This document shows, piece by piece, positions 52,469 through 61,030 of a DNA stretch of 64,000 nt. Numbering within the stretch: the first letter of the stretch is position 1; every line of letters begins with the position of its first letter. Position numbers and translations under genes: made by a program. Below the pieces are notes generated by a model. The model saw nothing but the letters and a program-made list of their open reading frames with translations. It made no database searches and was not told the origin of the DNA. The stretch is from Paenibacillus lemnae (GTDB taxonomy: Bacteria; Bacillota; Bacilli; Paenibacillales; Paenibacillaceae), in NCBI RefSeq assembly GCF_012933385.1, contig NZ_JABBPN010000020.1, forward strand, positions 1-64,000, written 5' to 3'.

Positions 52469-54163
52469 TTACTTTTGAACCGATTGATACCAGGCGTTAA
52501 CTTCTTCCGTCATTTGATCCCCACCTGTGGATTTCCATTTTTCCACAAAGGTATCGAATTCGTCGATCGAAGCCTGACCATAGATAATTTTGTTCAACAC
52601 TTCTTTCTCCAGCCTGGTGAGCATATCTCCGCGTGCCAGCTGGGTTTTGGTAGGTGCTCCTGTAAACATTTCAGGCATGACCGTATCTTTCTGATCAATA
52701 ACAATCTTGGCGGCTCGAAGCTGTTCAGGAATCCGCTTTGCCAAATTTTTCTCATACTGGTTGGCCGGCTCTGCGCCTTCAGCGAGCTTAGCTAATGTAT
52801 TCATTGCCAAATTCGGTATAATGGCACCGTCAAAGGTCAGTGAATACCGAATGGCATCGACCCAACCCCCCGGAATTTTATCGCTCTGCGCTTCTTGATA
52901 TATCTCCCCGCTTGGTCCAATATCATAATCGTACCCTTTGGCAAAACCATGGGGAAACGTCGTGCTTTCCGGATTAGCCCAATGATCAAACAGGTAGTTC
53001 TGATACACAAAAAACGCATCTTTATGCTTCATATCCTTGTTAATCAATATGGCACCGCTGCTGATCGAGGTACCGTGGCGTCCGATGGTCCCATCCGGAC
53101 CAGCAGGAAGAGGATATGCTCTATATTTGGCGTCCGGCACGTTTCTCTGCAGATCAGGAAGCGGCCAGCCTGTCATCCAGTACGGACCGACAATGATGCC
53201 CGATTTCCCTGCTGTGAAGGCCTCCGTCGCTTTCGTTTCATCATACAGCCCAGCTTCGCTGGAAATGTACCCCTTTTCCATCCACTCCTGCATTTTCAGA
53301 AGCGCAGGTTTCATCTCTGGTTGAACAGAACCATAGACAAGCTGATTGTCCTCCGTCTTGTTCCATTGATTTGGCATAGCTCCGTACATTCCAAAGATCC
53401 AGCCCGATTCTGACATCCACGTGTTCAAATCATTCTTGAAGCCAACGGACAGTCCTGTCGTATCGTTCTCGCCGTTACCATCAGGATCCTGATGGGTGAA
53501 AGCGTCCATGACCGTCTCGAGTTCTGTCATATTCGTGGGGGCGTTCAAGTTCAGCTTCCTCAGCCAATCTTCTCTAATATACATCACCGGATCATTATTG
53601 AAGGCGTTTTCCAAAATCGGAAGGCCCATTCTTTTATCGTCTCTCATCAAAGGATTCCAGACTGTAGGATCTTCTGCCACTGCACTCTTATAGATGTCAG
53701 ATGCATACTTGTCAAACAATACTCCGGCATCGGTAAACTGACCGGTGTCAATCAAATCGGATATCAGTGCAGCATCGCCTCGAAAGGCCACAATATCAGG
53801 CATTTTCTCACCAGCCGTCAGCATCAGCCGCAGCTTGGTTTCATAGGCGTTGTTCTGTTCGCTTACCGTCCACAAGTATTCGATATCGATACCCAGTGTT
53901 TCTTTTGCCCACCGGGTGTGCACGTTGTCTTCGATATTTTCTCCATTCTTGAACTTCATGTTGCTGGAAACGGGGAACACCGTTGATATCGTGACCGGCT
54001 CCGTATATTTACCGTCTTCGAAAGGAGCCGAGTAAAAACTCTCTTCCTCCACATCCTTCTCTTTCGGGGGATCTTCACTGTCTCCGGTACAGCCGGTCAA
54101 GGCGCTTGACAGCATCAATGAACTCAATAATGCCAGCAGCGTGCTTCTTATGTTTATTGCCAT
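52469..54163 (-). CDS. Sugar-binding lipoprotein of the second importer
   Basis: A 564-residue lipoprotein. The signal peptide ends at the lipobox SALTGC. The mature domain is a long LipO-type solute-binding fold with FGMYGAMPNQWN and PYWMTGWPLPD. It presents an oligosaccharide to the LplB/YtcP-type permeases encoded just upstream. The start at 54163 has GAGGGGGTG six bases ahead; a start eight codons earlier lacks spacing. It lies 25 bases after the frameshifted permease and 17 bases before the kinase gene, so co-transcription is expected. Confidence 0.92.
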   Translation of the reverse strand: MAINIRSTLLALLSSLMLSSALTGCTGDSEDPPKEKDVEEESFYSAPFEDGKYTEPVTISTVFPVSSNMKFKNGENIEDNVHTRWAKETLGIDIEYLWTVSEQNNAYETKLRLMLTAGEKMPDIVAFRGDAALISDLIDTGQFTDAGVLFDKYASDIYKSAVAEDPTVWNPLMRDDKRMGLPILENAFNNDPVMYIREDWLRKLNLNAPTNMTELETVMDAFTHQDPDGNGENDTTGLSVGFKNDLNTWMSESGWIFGMYGAMPNQWNKTEDNQLVYGSVQPEMKPALLKMQEWMEKGYISSEAGLYDETKATEAFTAGKSGIIVGPYWMTGWPLPDLQRNVPDAKYRAYPLPAGPDGTIGRHGTSISSGAILINKDMKHKDAFFVYQNYLFDHWANPESTTFPHGFAKGYDYDIGPSGEIYQEAQSDKIPGGWVDAIRYSLTFDGAIIPNLAMNTLAKLAEGAEPANQYEKNLAKRIPEQLRAAKIVIDQKDTVMPEMFTGAPTKTQLARGDMLTRLEKEVLNKIIYGQASIDEFDTFVEKWKSTGGDQMTEEVNAWYQSVQK

Positions 54164-54188
54164 GTTTTTCACCCCCTCATAAAACAAG

Positions 54189-55066
54189 TTATTCTTTTAC
54201 AGCTCCAAGCACAATCCCTTTTACGAAAAATCTTTGCAGGAACGGATACAGAAGTAAAATCGGAGCCATGCCTATGAAAATCTGGGCCGCTTTCACCGTT
54301 CGTTGAGAAATGTTCTCCAGATCCTCCGGCCGGACCGAAACTTTACTGAAATCCTGCTGCACAATAACGGTCTGCAGGTACGTGGCCAGCGGGTAATTCT
54401 CGTGATTTGTCATGAACAGCAGGCCGTCAAACCATGAGTTCCAATGTCCGACCAAAGTGAACAAGGAGAGCGTGGCCAGTGCCGGAGTAGAAATGGGCAG
54501 ATACACACGAATCAGTGTTCGGATGTGACCTGCACCGTCGATCAGAGACGCTTCTTCCATCTCCTTGGGAATCCCCCTGAAGAAGTTAAGGAGAAGAATC
54601 ATATTCCATACCGAAACCGCGCCAGGGAGAATCAACACCCAAAGCGTATTCAGCATGTCCAAATTCCGAAGCAATATATAATACGGGACTAAGCCGCCGC
54701 TAAACAGCATCGTGAACACAAAGTACCAAATGTACATATTTCGTCGTTTGAAGCTGCTGGTTTCCTTGGATAAGGGATATGCTGCAAAAACAACCACCAG
54801 CATTCCGAACACCGTGCCTATGACCGTCCGCTGCAGGGTCACCCAGATGGACCTCAGGAAATTACCATTAGCGATGGTTGTAACATAAGCGTCCAGCGTA
54901 AAGTCGATTGGCCACAGTTTGACCAGGTTCGCACTTGCTGCCGCCTTGCCGCTGAACGAAACGGCCAGAATATGAATGAAGGGAAGATACATACCAGCGA
55001 TACTGCAATCATAAACACATAGTTCAATACCGTAAATGCTTTGTAAGAAGTTGTTTTATGATACAC
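54189..55066 (-). pseudogene. Carbohydrate ABC permease (YtcP type) with a frameshift near 54982
   Basis: The N-terminus starts at GTG 55066 (AGGAGG ten bases ahead) and reads the YtcP-type first helix up to VSLVCIFP. The rest of the permease (IHILAVSFSGK onward, EEASLIDGAGHIRT docking loop, to the C-terminus) is in another frame. Adding one base to the GGG run at 54981-54983 would join them as CIFPFIHILAVSFSG, which aligns fully with the intact paralogue at 43.2 kb. So one base is missing. It is a recent mutation, a sequencing error in a homopolymer, or less likely a programmed shift. If real, it disables this importer. Confidence 0.85.
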
Positions 55067-55083
55067 ACCCCGTTGGCCTCCTT

Positions 55084-55992
55084 CTAGAAGATGCGGTAAT
55101 TCGCCAATTTATAGGCCATACGGTAAGCCATAACGATAAGAACAAGGCTGACGATCGATTTAAACAGACCTACAGCTGTAGAGAAACTGAACTTCCCGCC
55201 TATAATTCCATACCGGTAAACAAACGTATCAATAATATCGCCTTTATCAAAGACGAGAGCATTGTACAAATTGAAGATTTGATCAAAGCCTCCGTTCAAA
55301 ATACTGCCGAGAGCAAGAGTGCCGACCACGATCGTAATCGGGAGCATGGAGGGCATGGTGATGGCCCAGGTCTGCTGCCACCTGCCAGCTCCGTCTGCTT
55401 CTGCCGCCTCATAGAGCGAAGGATTGATGCCTGCGAGTGCTGCCAGAAAGACGATGGTGTTAAAGCCAAATTCCTTCCATACATCACTGACCACGACGAC
55501 AAAACGAAACCAGTCTCCGTCCCCCATGAAGAAGATCGGCTTCATTCCAAAGACGCTGGTCAACGTTTGATTTACAAGTCCTCCATTCTGGGCAAGGAGA
55601 TCGATCAGGATCCCTCCCACAAGAACCCAGGACAGAAAATGCGGCATATATACGATCGTTTGAACCATTCTTCTAAAAAATATCCTTCTGATTTCATTCA
55701 AAAGAAGTGCAAATATAAAGGGAACGATCAGATTGGCGGCCATCTTCATTCCCGCAATGATAAGCGTATTCCAGATAAGCTGAATGTTCTCCGGGATGCT
55801 GAACAAAAACTCAAAATGGTCCAGTCCGATCCACTGAGATCCTGTCATTCCCAATGCCGGCTTGTAATTTTGAAAAGCCATAACCAGACCGGCCATTGGA
55901 ATGTAAGAAAAGATGAGTGTCAAAATCAGGGCTGGCGCCAGCATGATATCGAGGATGATCGTCTTTTTCCACTTCGAAACTTTCATTCTCAT
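55084..55992 (-). CDS. Carbohydrate ABC importer permease (LplB type)
   Basis: A 302-residue permease with six helices and the docking loop YEAAEADGAGRWQQTWAITMPS. It is the first gene of the second importer cluster (LplB, YtcP frameshifted, lipoprotein, YesM, YesN). AAGGGA lies upstream; ATG codons at residues 1 and 3 are both possible starts, the second with better spacing. There is no adjacent ATPase gene, so a shared MsmX-type ATPase is expected. Confidence 0.92.
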   Translation of the reverse strand: MRMKVSKWKKTIILDIMLAPALILTLIFSYIPMAGLVMAFQNYKPALGMTGSQWIGLDHFEFLFSIPENIQLIWNTLIIAGMKMAANLIVPFIFALLLNEIRRIFFRRMVQTIVYMPHFLSWVLVGGILIDLLAQNGGLVNQTLTSVFGMKPIFFMGDGDWFRFVVVVSDVWKEFGFNTIVFLAALAGINPSLYEAAEADGAGRWQQTWAITMPSMLPITIVVGTLALGSILNGGFDQIFNLYNALVFDKGDIIDTFVYRYGIIGGKFSFSTAVGLFKSIVSLVLIVMAYRMAYKLANYRIF

Positions 55993-56179
55993 GTATCCCT
56001 TCTGGCAGCTAACCCTTGTTATCTCTTCTGTAAACCTATCTTACCGCTGTCCTGAAGGACGATACACGACAAAATGAAAGCATAGATAACAATTCTATAG
56101 CATGGAGAACGGTTAAAGCGCCGGCTCCTTAGTCATACTAACGGTTGAATAACTCGAACTACAGCAAAGGAGCACGGAA

Positions 56180-57166
56180 ATGATGCATGAAAGCTTCTCT
56201 TATATGTCCCGCACCCTGGTGACTGAACCGTTTCATGACAAAAAACTGTTGGAATCGATCTGGGGCAAAACCTGGGGGATTACCAATCCGGTTGGTAAAG
56301 TCAAACAAATCCTGATGCACCGCCCCGGCAGCGAAGTAAATAGGCTGGAGAAATACAGTGCTCAAATTGAATCCGGTCCGATGCTCCTGAATCAGATCAA
56401 GGGTAATTTCAGCATCAACAGCATGCCGCAATCCCCTGATCTGGAGCGATTACAGCAGCAGCATGATGCGCTGGCCGATGCGCTTCGAAAGGAAGGCGCA
56501 GAAATCATATACCTGGAGGATCATGAAAATGCCTGGCCTGAAATGATGTTCACAAGGGATTTAGGCATGGTCGTGCCGGGAGGAGTCATATTATCCAGGT
56601 TCGCGCTTTATATCCGTTATGGAGAGACACGGCTGGCGGCTCAGAAAATCAGTGAAGCCGGAATGCCTATACTCGGCATGGTTCAGGGTATGGGATTTGC
56701 AGAGGGAGGCAGCTTCACAATGCTCGACCCCCAGACGGCTGTCGTGGGTACATCGGAGCGTGTGAACGCAGCAGGTGTAGATCAAATCCGGCAAATCCTG
56801 TCCTTTCAAGGAATCAGGCTGATCGCGGTCGATCTTCCTGCATCCATCATCCATCTGGATGAGGCATTCCTCATGGTCGATCAACAGAAAGCACTCGTTA
56901 ACATATCCTTGCTGCCGTTCTGGTTCATTGATGAGCTGCACAGCCGGGACATCGAATTACTGCATGTCGATCCGCGGGACCCGGTACTTACGATTAACGG
57001 CATTGCTGCATCACCGGGAAGAGTAATATGTGCGAGCGGCGGGTCTTATACCATCGACCTGCTGTCGAAGAATGGCGTGGAAGTGATTCCTGTAGACATT
57101 TCCGAAATCGTGAAAATGGGCGGAGGCATTCACTGCTGTACGCTGCCACTGGAACGCAAGGGTTAA
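56180..57166 (+). CDS. Arginine deiminase / amidinotransferase-fold enzyme
   Basis: A 328-residue cytoplasmic protein of the guanidine-modifying superfamily (arginine deiminase, dimethylargininase, amidinotransferase). Visible motifs are MFTRDLGMVVPGG, the catalytic-acid segment GFAEGGSF, HLDEAFLMVD with the catalytic His, and the C-terminal GGGIHCCTLPL with the nucleophilic Cys. It should hydrolyse or transfer a guanidino group. The substrate is uncertain: it is shorter than classical arginine deiminase (about 410 residues), so a dimethylargininase-like or unknown activity is possible. It is divergent from the second sugar importer and ends at its own terminator. Confidence 0.85.
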   Translation: MMHESFSYMSRTLVTEPFHDKKLLESIWGKTWGITNPVGKVKQILMHRPGSEVNRLEKYSAQIESGPMLLNQIKGNFSINSMPQSPDLERLQQQHDALADALRKEGAEIIYLEDHENAWPEMMFTRDLGMVVPGGVILSRFALYIRYGETRLAAQKISEAGMPILGMVQGMGFAEGGSFTMLDPQTAVVGTSERVNAAGVDQIRQILSFQGIRLIAVDLPASIIHLDEAFLMVDQQKALVNISLLPFWFIDELHSRDIELLHVDPRDPVLTINGIAASPGRVICASGGSYTIDLLSKNGVEVIPVDISEIVKMGGGIHCCTLPLERKG

Positions 57167-57210
57167 AGCCTGCATTGCCGTACAGCGTGCTGTTGAGCGC
57201 ATCTACTTTA

Positions 57211-57262
57211 AACATCCCTTGAGCTGGCGCTGGATAGGCCGGCTTTAAGGGATGTTTTCTGT
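57211..57262 (+). terminator. Terminator of the deiminase-fold gene
   Basis: AACATCCCTT pairs with AAGGGATGTT, with an inner GC-rich stem. TTTTCTGTTTTC follows. Confidence 0.8.
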
Positions 57263-57375
57263 TTTCTGTGTACTGGCATTATCAGCATCGCCTATGAAAT
57301 CCTTCAGTGTCACATCTAGGCAAACACACATAAGCTGGGTTAAGTTTAAATTTGCCGATGAAGGAGTTCGTCACG

Positions 57376-58104
57376 ATGAGCCATGCGAAAATAAAAGCCC
57401 GCGCCAAGCAGGCCCCTTTGAAGAAGCTTCCCCCTCTCGCCCGGATTAAAGAGTTTCCTGCTGCACAGCTTCATCATGCATCATCGCTGCATCAAGCCAG
57501 CAGATCATCCGCCGTAAAACCAACAAGTGCTGCTTATGATGAATGCATCGACCGTGCCTTTCGGATTCCGATCTTCCTGAGCACCGCGAATTCCCTGAAC
57601 ACGCTGCAGCAGCAATTTTTTGACCGGCTGGTTCAGGAAATTGAAGATGCGCTGCTGTTTCCGCGCACCCTGCCGCAAAGCGAGCAGTATCCCGAAACGG
57701 TGCTGACCAACATCCGGCGTCTGGTGATCTCCAGCTATGGCATGCTGGCCATTAACTTTCGGAGATTTTTCGTCCAGATTCTCGAAGCGAATGTCGGACA
57801 GCCGCCGACCACGACGCCATTCTGGCAGGGATCGACCTTCTCCCAGATCGAACCGTCGATGGCATTTCAATTCGGCCTTCCCATCCTGCTGGTACGGGAA
57901 AGCGGCACAGATACCAACAATGGCGTCTGGGCCGGCGGTATTGCGCCGCTGAACATTTTCGTAGAGTGGAACTCTGACAGCCAAACGGTGGATGAATTTT
58001 TCAGCTCTGTGCAGTGGAGAGAAGTGTTTGCCAATTGGACGGCCGAAGTGCGGAACAACTACTATCTACGAACAGAACCTCAATTCAGCCTGCAGATGCA
58101 GTAA
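57376..58104 (+). CDS. TIR / deoxyribosyltransferase-like (Rossmann-type) protein, function unknown
   Basis: A 242-residue protein. The first 50 residues are basic and probably disordered. The rest reads like a TIR or nucleoside-2-deoxyribosyltransferase-type fold: beta-1 RIPIFLSTANSL, a helix with LVQEIEDAL, then RRLVISSYGMLAINFRR, and SQIEPSMAFQFGLPILLVRE, in which E159 lies where these enzymes keep the catalytic glutamate. Such proteins cleave NAD+ or nucleotide glycosidic bonds, and some are immune effectors. The assignment is from motif pattern only. ATG at 57376 has AAGGAG nine bases ahead; a TTG eight codons earlier lacks a site. It may be co-transcribed with the 58-residue gene that follows. 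Confidence 0.7.
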   Translation: MSHAKIKARAKQAPLKKLPPLARIKEFPAAQLHHASSLHQASRSSAVKPTSAAYDECIDRAFRIPIFLSTANSLNTLQQQFFDRLVQEIEDALLFPRTLPQSEQYPETVLTNIRRLVISSYGMLAINFRRFFVQILEANVGQPPTTTPFWQGSTFSQIEPSMAFQFGLPILLVRESGTDTNNGVWAGGIAPLNIFVEWNSDSQTVDEFFSSVQWREVFANWTAEVRNNYYLRTEPQFSLQMQ

Positions 58105-58196
58105 TACGTATCATCTACAGACAGAAGGAATAACCTTACCACAGCCGGTACATAATACAATTCACAACCAATTCCAGCCGTGAGGGGGACTTCCAT

Positions 58197-58373
58197 TTGG
58201 ACAATAATCATCCCGACAAAAATTTGGTCAACACTGTTAAAGACCTGGAGACTGAACCTGTGAACAGCCTCGATGCCCAACAGCAGCAGCAAGCCCATAA
58301 TGACCGACGAAAGCAATCCCAGCATGACAGCAACGGCAAGTACAAAGAGAGTGAAAAAGATAACTATAAGTAG
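58197..58373 (+). CDS. Small charged protein, TTG start, unknown function
   Basis: A 58-residue very hydrophilic protein with a run of five glutamines in the middle and a Lys/Glu/Asp-rich C-terminus. No hydrophobic segment, cysteine motif or known family is visible. The start is TTG at 58197, six bases after the strong site GAGGGGGA, and the stop is followed seven bases later by a strong terminator. It lies 92 bases after the TIR-like gene with no terminator between, so one transcript is likely. The gene is supported by signals rather than by homology. Confidence 0.6.
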   Translation: MDNNHPDKNLVNTVKDLETEPVNSLDAQQQQQAHNDRRKQSQHDSNGKYKESEKDNYK

Positions 58374-58379
58374 GGAAGT

Positions 58380-58412
58380 AAGCCCGCTTTCGGGCTTATT
58401 TTTTTTATTTTC
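58380..58412 (+). terminator. Terminator after the 58-residue protein gene
   Basis: AAGCCCG-CTTT-CGGGCTT is followed by ATTTTTTTTATTTT, a strong intrinsic terminator. Confidence 0.92.
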
Positions 58413-58542
58413 TCAGTCATATAGGTCCCAGGTATCGTTTCATGAAATTTATTCCTATTGACCCTGTTTCAAAACCCGGAATTCGTATAAGTTCTTACTA
58501 TAGCGATTTTCAGTTCTTAAATGCTGATTATAAGGAGGAAAT

Positions 58543-59805
58543 ATGAAAACAGAGACACTGAAGGGAAACACAAGCTTTATCCGTCTAGCCGTTGGTATGG
58601 TCTTACTGCTTATGCTCGGCGCCATTCTGGCCTCCCATAATGCCGGTGCTGCCAGCGCTAAACCGATCGAGGTCAAGTATGATGAGAAAAAACTGAGTTT
58701 CACGCCGGATCCGATACTCGATAAGGGGACGACACTGGTTCCATTTCGCCCGCTGTTTGAGGGCATGGGCATGTCCGTAAAGTGGGATAAAACAAAACAG
58801 ACCGTGACCGGCACCAAGGATGGGCTGAACATCGTCCTGAGGATCAACAGCAAGCAAGCTACAGTCAACGGAAAGACGATTCAATTAAGTCTCGCTCCGG
58901 AGATTCGTAATGGGAGTACGCTGGTTCCATTGCGCTTTGTCGGCGAATCCACAGGTGCGTACGTCGCCTGGAATCCGTACGCACCCGAGATTTTGATCTA
59001 TTCGGATCACTTTTTCAAATCAAACGGTGTAACGAAAGAACAAGTCCGAAAAGCCTTCGAGGACCATCTGGCAAAAATCAAAGCACAAGTCGAAGCAGAA
59101 AAGGCAGCTAATACAACGGTCAAAGTACCCGCCGCCCCCAAAGGAAGCGGTGTTTACAAGCCAGCGTCTTCTAACTCGGTAGATCTTAACAATCTTCAAG
59201 GGATGTACTATGGATTTCGCCCGGACTACGACGGCTCCGAGTGCGGGGGCATGTGCTGGGATATATACACCTTCCTCCCTGGCAAGAAAATTGTAACAGG
59301 CCAACCTGCCAATGGCGGTCCCGAGACTATAAACTGCACCAAGGACACCTGCCGCAGCTACACCATCAGCGGAAATAAGCTATCCATTCAGGGCGGCTCC
59401 ACCCATACTATTAAAAAAGTGAATGGCAGGCTGGTTATCGATGACATCGAGCTGGAAGCCGTCAAACCGGTGAAGAACGATCAGAAGTTGTCGGGAACCT
59501 ACACCTACAGAGGCTTCTCGGGTCTGATCGGTATCTCGGGAGGCGCCACCTCATGGAGCACAACGATCACATTCAAAGCGGACGGCACCTTTGAGAGCGA
59601 TCATATGATGATTGGCTCGGTTAACGGCGGCGCGCCGACAACCGGAGCTTCAGGCTCCTCCACCAGCGGCTCCTACAGAATTACCGGCAACACCATTGTC
59701 CTGGCCTACCGGGACAAGACCGTAGAGAATGAGCTGTTCTTCATCCAGGATGGAGCTTCAGCGAGCGAGATCCAGATCGGCGAGAACTACTTCAGAACAG
59801 AGTGA
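58543..59805 (+). CDS. Secreted copper-amine-oxidase-N-like stalk-domain protein
   Basis: A 420-residue exported protein. A signal peptide (about residues 1-37, ending AGAAS) precedes two copies of the stalk/copper-amine-oxidase N-domain fold, marked by LVPFRPLFEGMGMSVKWD and LVPLRFVGESTGAYVAWN. No amine-oxidase catalytic domain follows. A charged linker and a C-terminal beta-rich region (about 215-420) with two Cys pairs (ECGGMCW, NCTKDTC) end it. It probably stays in the wall or medium; the function is unknown. AAGGAGG lies five bases before the ATG, and a terminator follows closely. Confidence 0.87.
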   Translation: MKTETLKGNTSFIRLAVGMVLLLMLGAILASHNAGAASAKPIEVKYDEKKLSFTPDPILDKGTTLVPFRPLFEGMGMSVKWDKTKQTVTGTKDGLNIVLRINSKQATVNGKTIQLSLAPEIRNGSTLVPLRFVGESTGAYVAWNPYAPEILIYSDHFFKSNGVTKEQVRKAFEDHLAKIKAQVEAEKAANTTVKVPAAPKGSGVYKPASSNSVDLNNLQGMYYGFRPDYDGSECGGMCWDIYTFLPGKKIVTGQPANGGPETINCTKDTCRSYTISGNKLSIQGGSTHTIKKVNGRLVIDDIELEAVKPVKNDQKLSGTYTYRGFSGLIGISGGATSWSTTITFKADGTFESDHMMIGSVNGGAPTTGASGSSTSGSYRITGNTIVLAYRDKTVENELFFIQDGASASEIQIGENYFRTE

Positions 59806-59811
59806 AAGCTA

Positions 59812-59839
59812 AGCGACCAGCAGTGGTCGCTTTTTTTTT
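59812..59839 (+). terminator. Terminator of the stalk-domain protein gene
   Basis: AGCGACCA-GCAG-TGGTCGCT followed by eight more T. Confidence 0.92.
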
Positions 59840-59995
59840 CGCGACAATATACCCCTGATTACAGTACAAAAACAGACAACTTTTGTCACCATTTCTACAA
59901 GATTAACGACATGGACTAGCTCCTTAGAGTCATGCTGAGGCGAGAGATTGTAGTCTATGATACAAACGTTAAAAAAATCGTGGGGTGAATTTATT

Positions 59996-61030
59996 ATGAA
60001 AAAATGGTCAGTGTTGTTTACCAGTCTAAGCTTACTCGCTGTTCTTGCCGCGTGCGGCGGGACAGCTTCTGAAGGAGAAGGAAGTTCATCGAACAGCGCA
60101 TCAGACAAAGCTCTGTCTGATGCGGCCGGCAGCAGCGAGACTGCTGCCAACGAAACGCCATACGCAGAGATCGTTGACGATACCGGCCGGACTGTCGTTT
60201 TGGATAAGAAGCCTGAGAAGGTACTTCCACTCCTTCCGAATCTTCTAGACTTATTCTACGCATCGGGCGGCTCCCCTATCGGCAAGCCGACAATTCCACC
60301 GCACATTACCTTGCAGCATCTTCCCGAAGAAGCGAACAGTCTCCCTGATGTAGGGCATCTGGGCGGGAATGTCGAAGCGATCGTTGCTTTACAGCCGGAT
60401 CTGGTTATCGGCGGTCAGCCGCATCATGACAGTCTGGTCGATACTCTAAGTCAAAGCGGTATTCCCGTCATCCTGCTTAATTTGGATAATTACGAGGATT
60501 CACTGGCCAAAGCCGACATATTCGCTAAAATCACGGGCCAACAAGAGATTGTCAGTAACAAAGTTGCCGATATGCAAAAGAGGATTGAAGCTGTGCAGGC
60601 TAAAATGCCGTCTGACAAAACAAAGATCGCTATTGTTCATATTAATCCTCGGGATGTAGCGCTTGAGCTCGAAGATTCAATTGCGGGCAGCACCGCCAAG
60701 CTGCTTGGCTTGGAGAATGTAGCCGCCGGGAGCTCGCCGCTTAAGGGCCGCCCGGATAAGACGCCTTACAGTATCGAAAAGCTTGTAGAAGACAATCCGG
60801 ATAAAATTCTGCTGACAACGATGGGCGGTGAGGACGTGGTTCAGTCTCGCATTCGTCAGGATATCGAAAATAATCCCGCCTGGAGCAGCCTGGACGCAGT
60901 CAAACAAGGAGAAATTTATTTCCTGCCTCAAGACCTGTTTCTGGTGCACCCTGGCCTACACTTTGCTGATGCTGTAGAATACATGGCCTCCACGCTATAT
61001 CCGGAGAATTTCGCTGATGGAAATCAATAA
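59996..61030 (+). CDS. Siderophore/iron-complex-binding lipoprotein
   Basis: A 344-residue binding protein of the FecB/BtuF class. The signal peptide ends at VLAACG. Typical features are DDTGRTVVLDKKPEKVL at the start of the mature part, VEAIVALQPDLVIGG, and a long connecting helix between two lobes. It captures a ferric siderophore or similar metal complex. The start at 59996 has GGGGTGA eight bases ahead; 13 more in-frame codons upstream lack a site. The gene is first in a four-gene operon. I see neither a clear Fur box nor a cobalamin riboswitch in the 150 bases ahead. Confidence 0.9.
   Translation: MKKWSVLFTSLSLLAVLAACGGTASEGEGSSSNSASDKALSDAAGSSETAANETPYAEIVDDTGRTVVLDKKPEKVLPLLPNLLDLFYASGGSPIGKPTIPPHITLQHLPEEANSLPDVGHLGGNVEAIVALQPDLVIGGQPHHDSLVDTLSQSGIPVILLNLDNYEDSLAKADIFAKITGQQEIVSNKVADMQKRIEAVQAKMPSDKTKIAIVHINPRDVALELEDSIAGSTAKLLGLENVAAGSSPLKGRPDKTPYSIEKLVEDNPDKILLTTMGGEDVVQSRIRQDIENNPAWSSLDAVKQGEIYFLPQDLFLVHPGLHFADAVEYMASTLYPENFADGNQ

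Noticed and set aside
54854-55066. A separate 70-codon gene at the start of the YtcP-type permease
   Set aside because: Its first part is the missing N-terminus of the permease; the remainder is out-of-frame sequence after the shift.
59840-59995. Possible Fur box or cobalamin riboswitch ahead of the iron-complex importer
   Set aside because: No GATAATGATTATC-like 19-mer and no B12-box sequence are visible.
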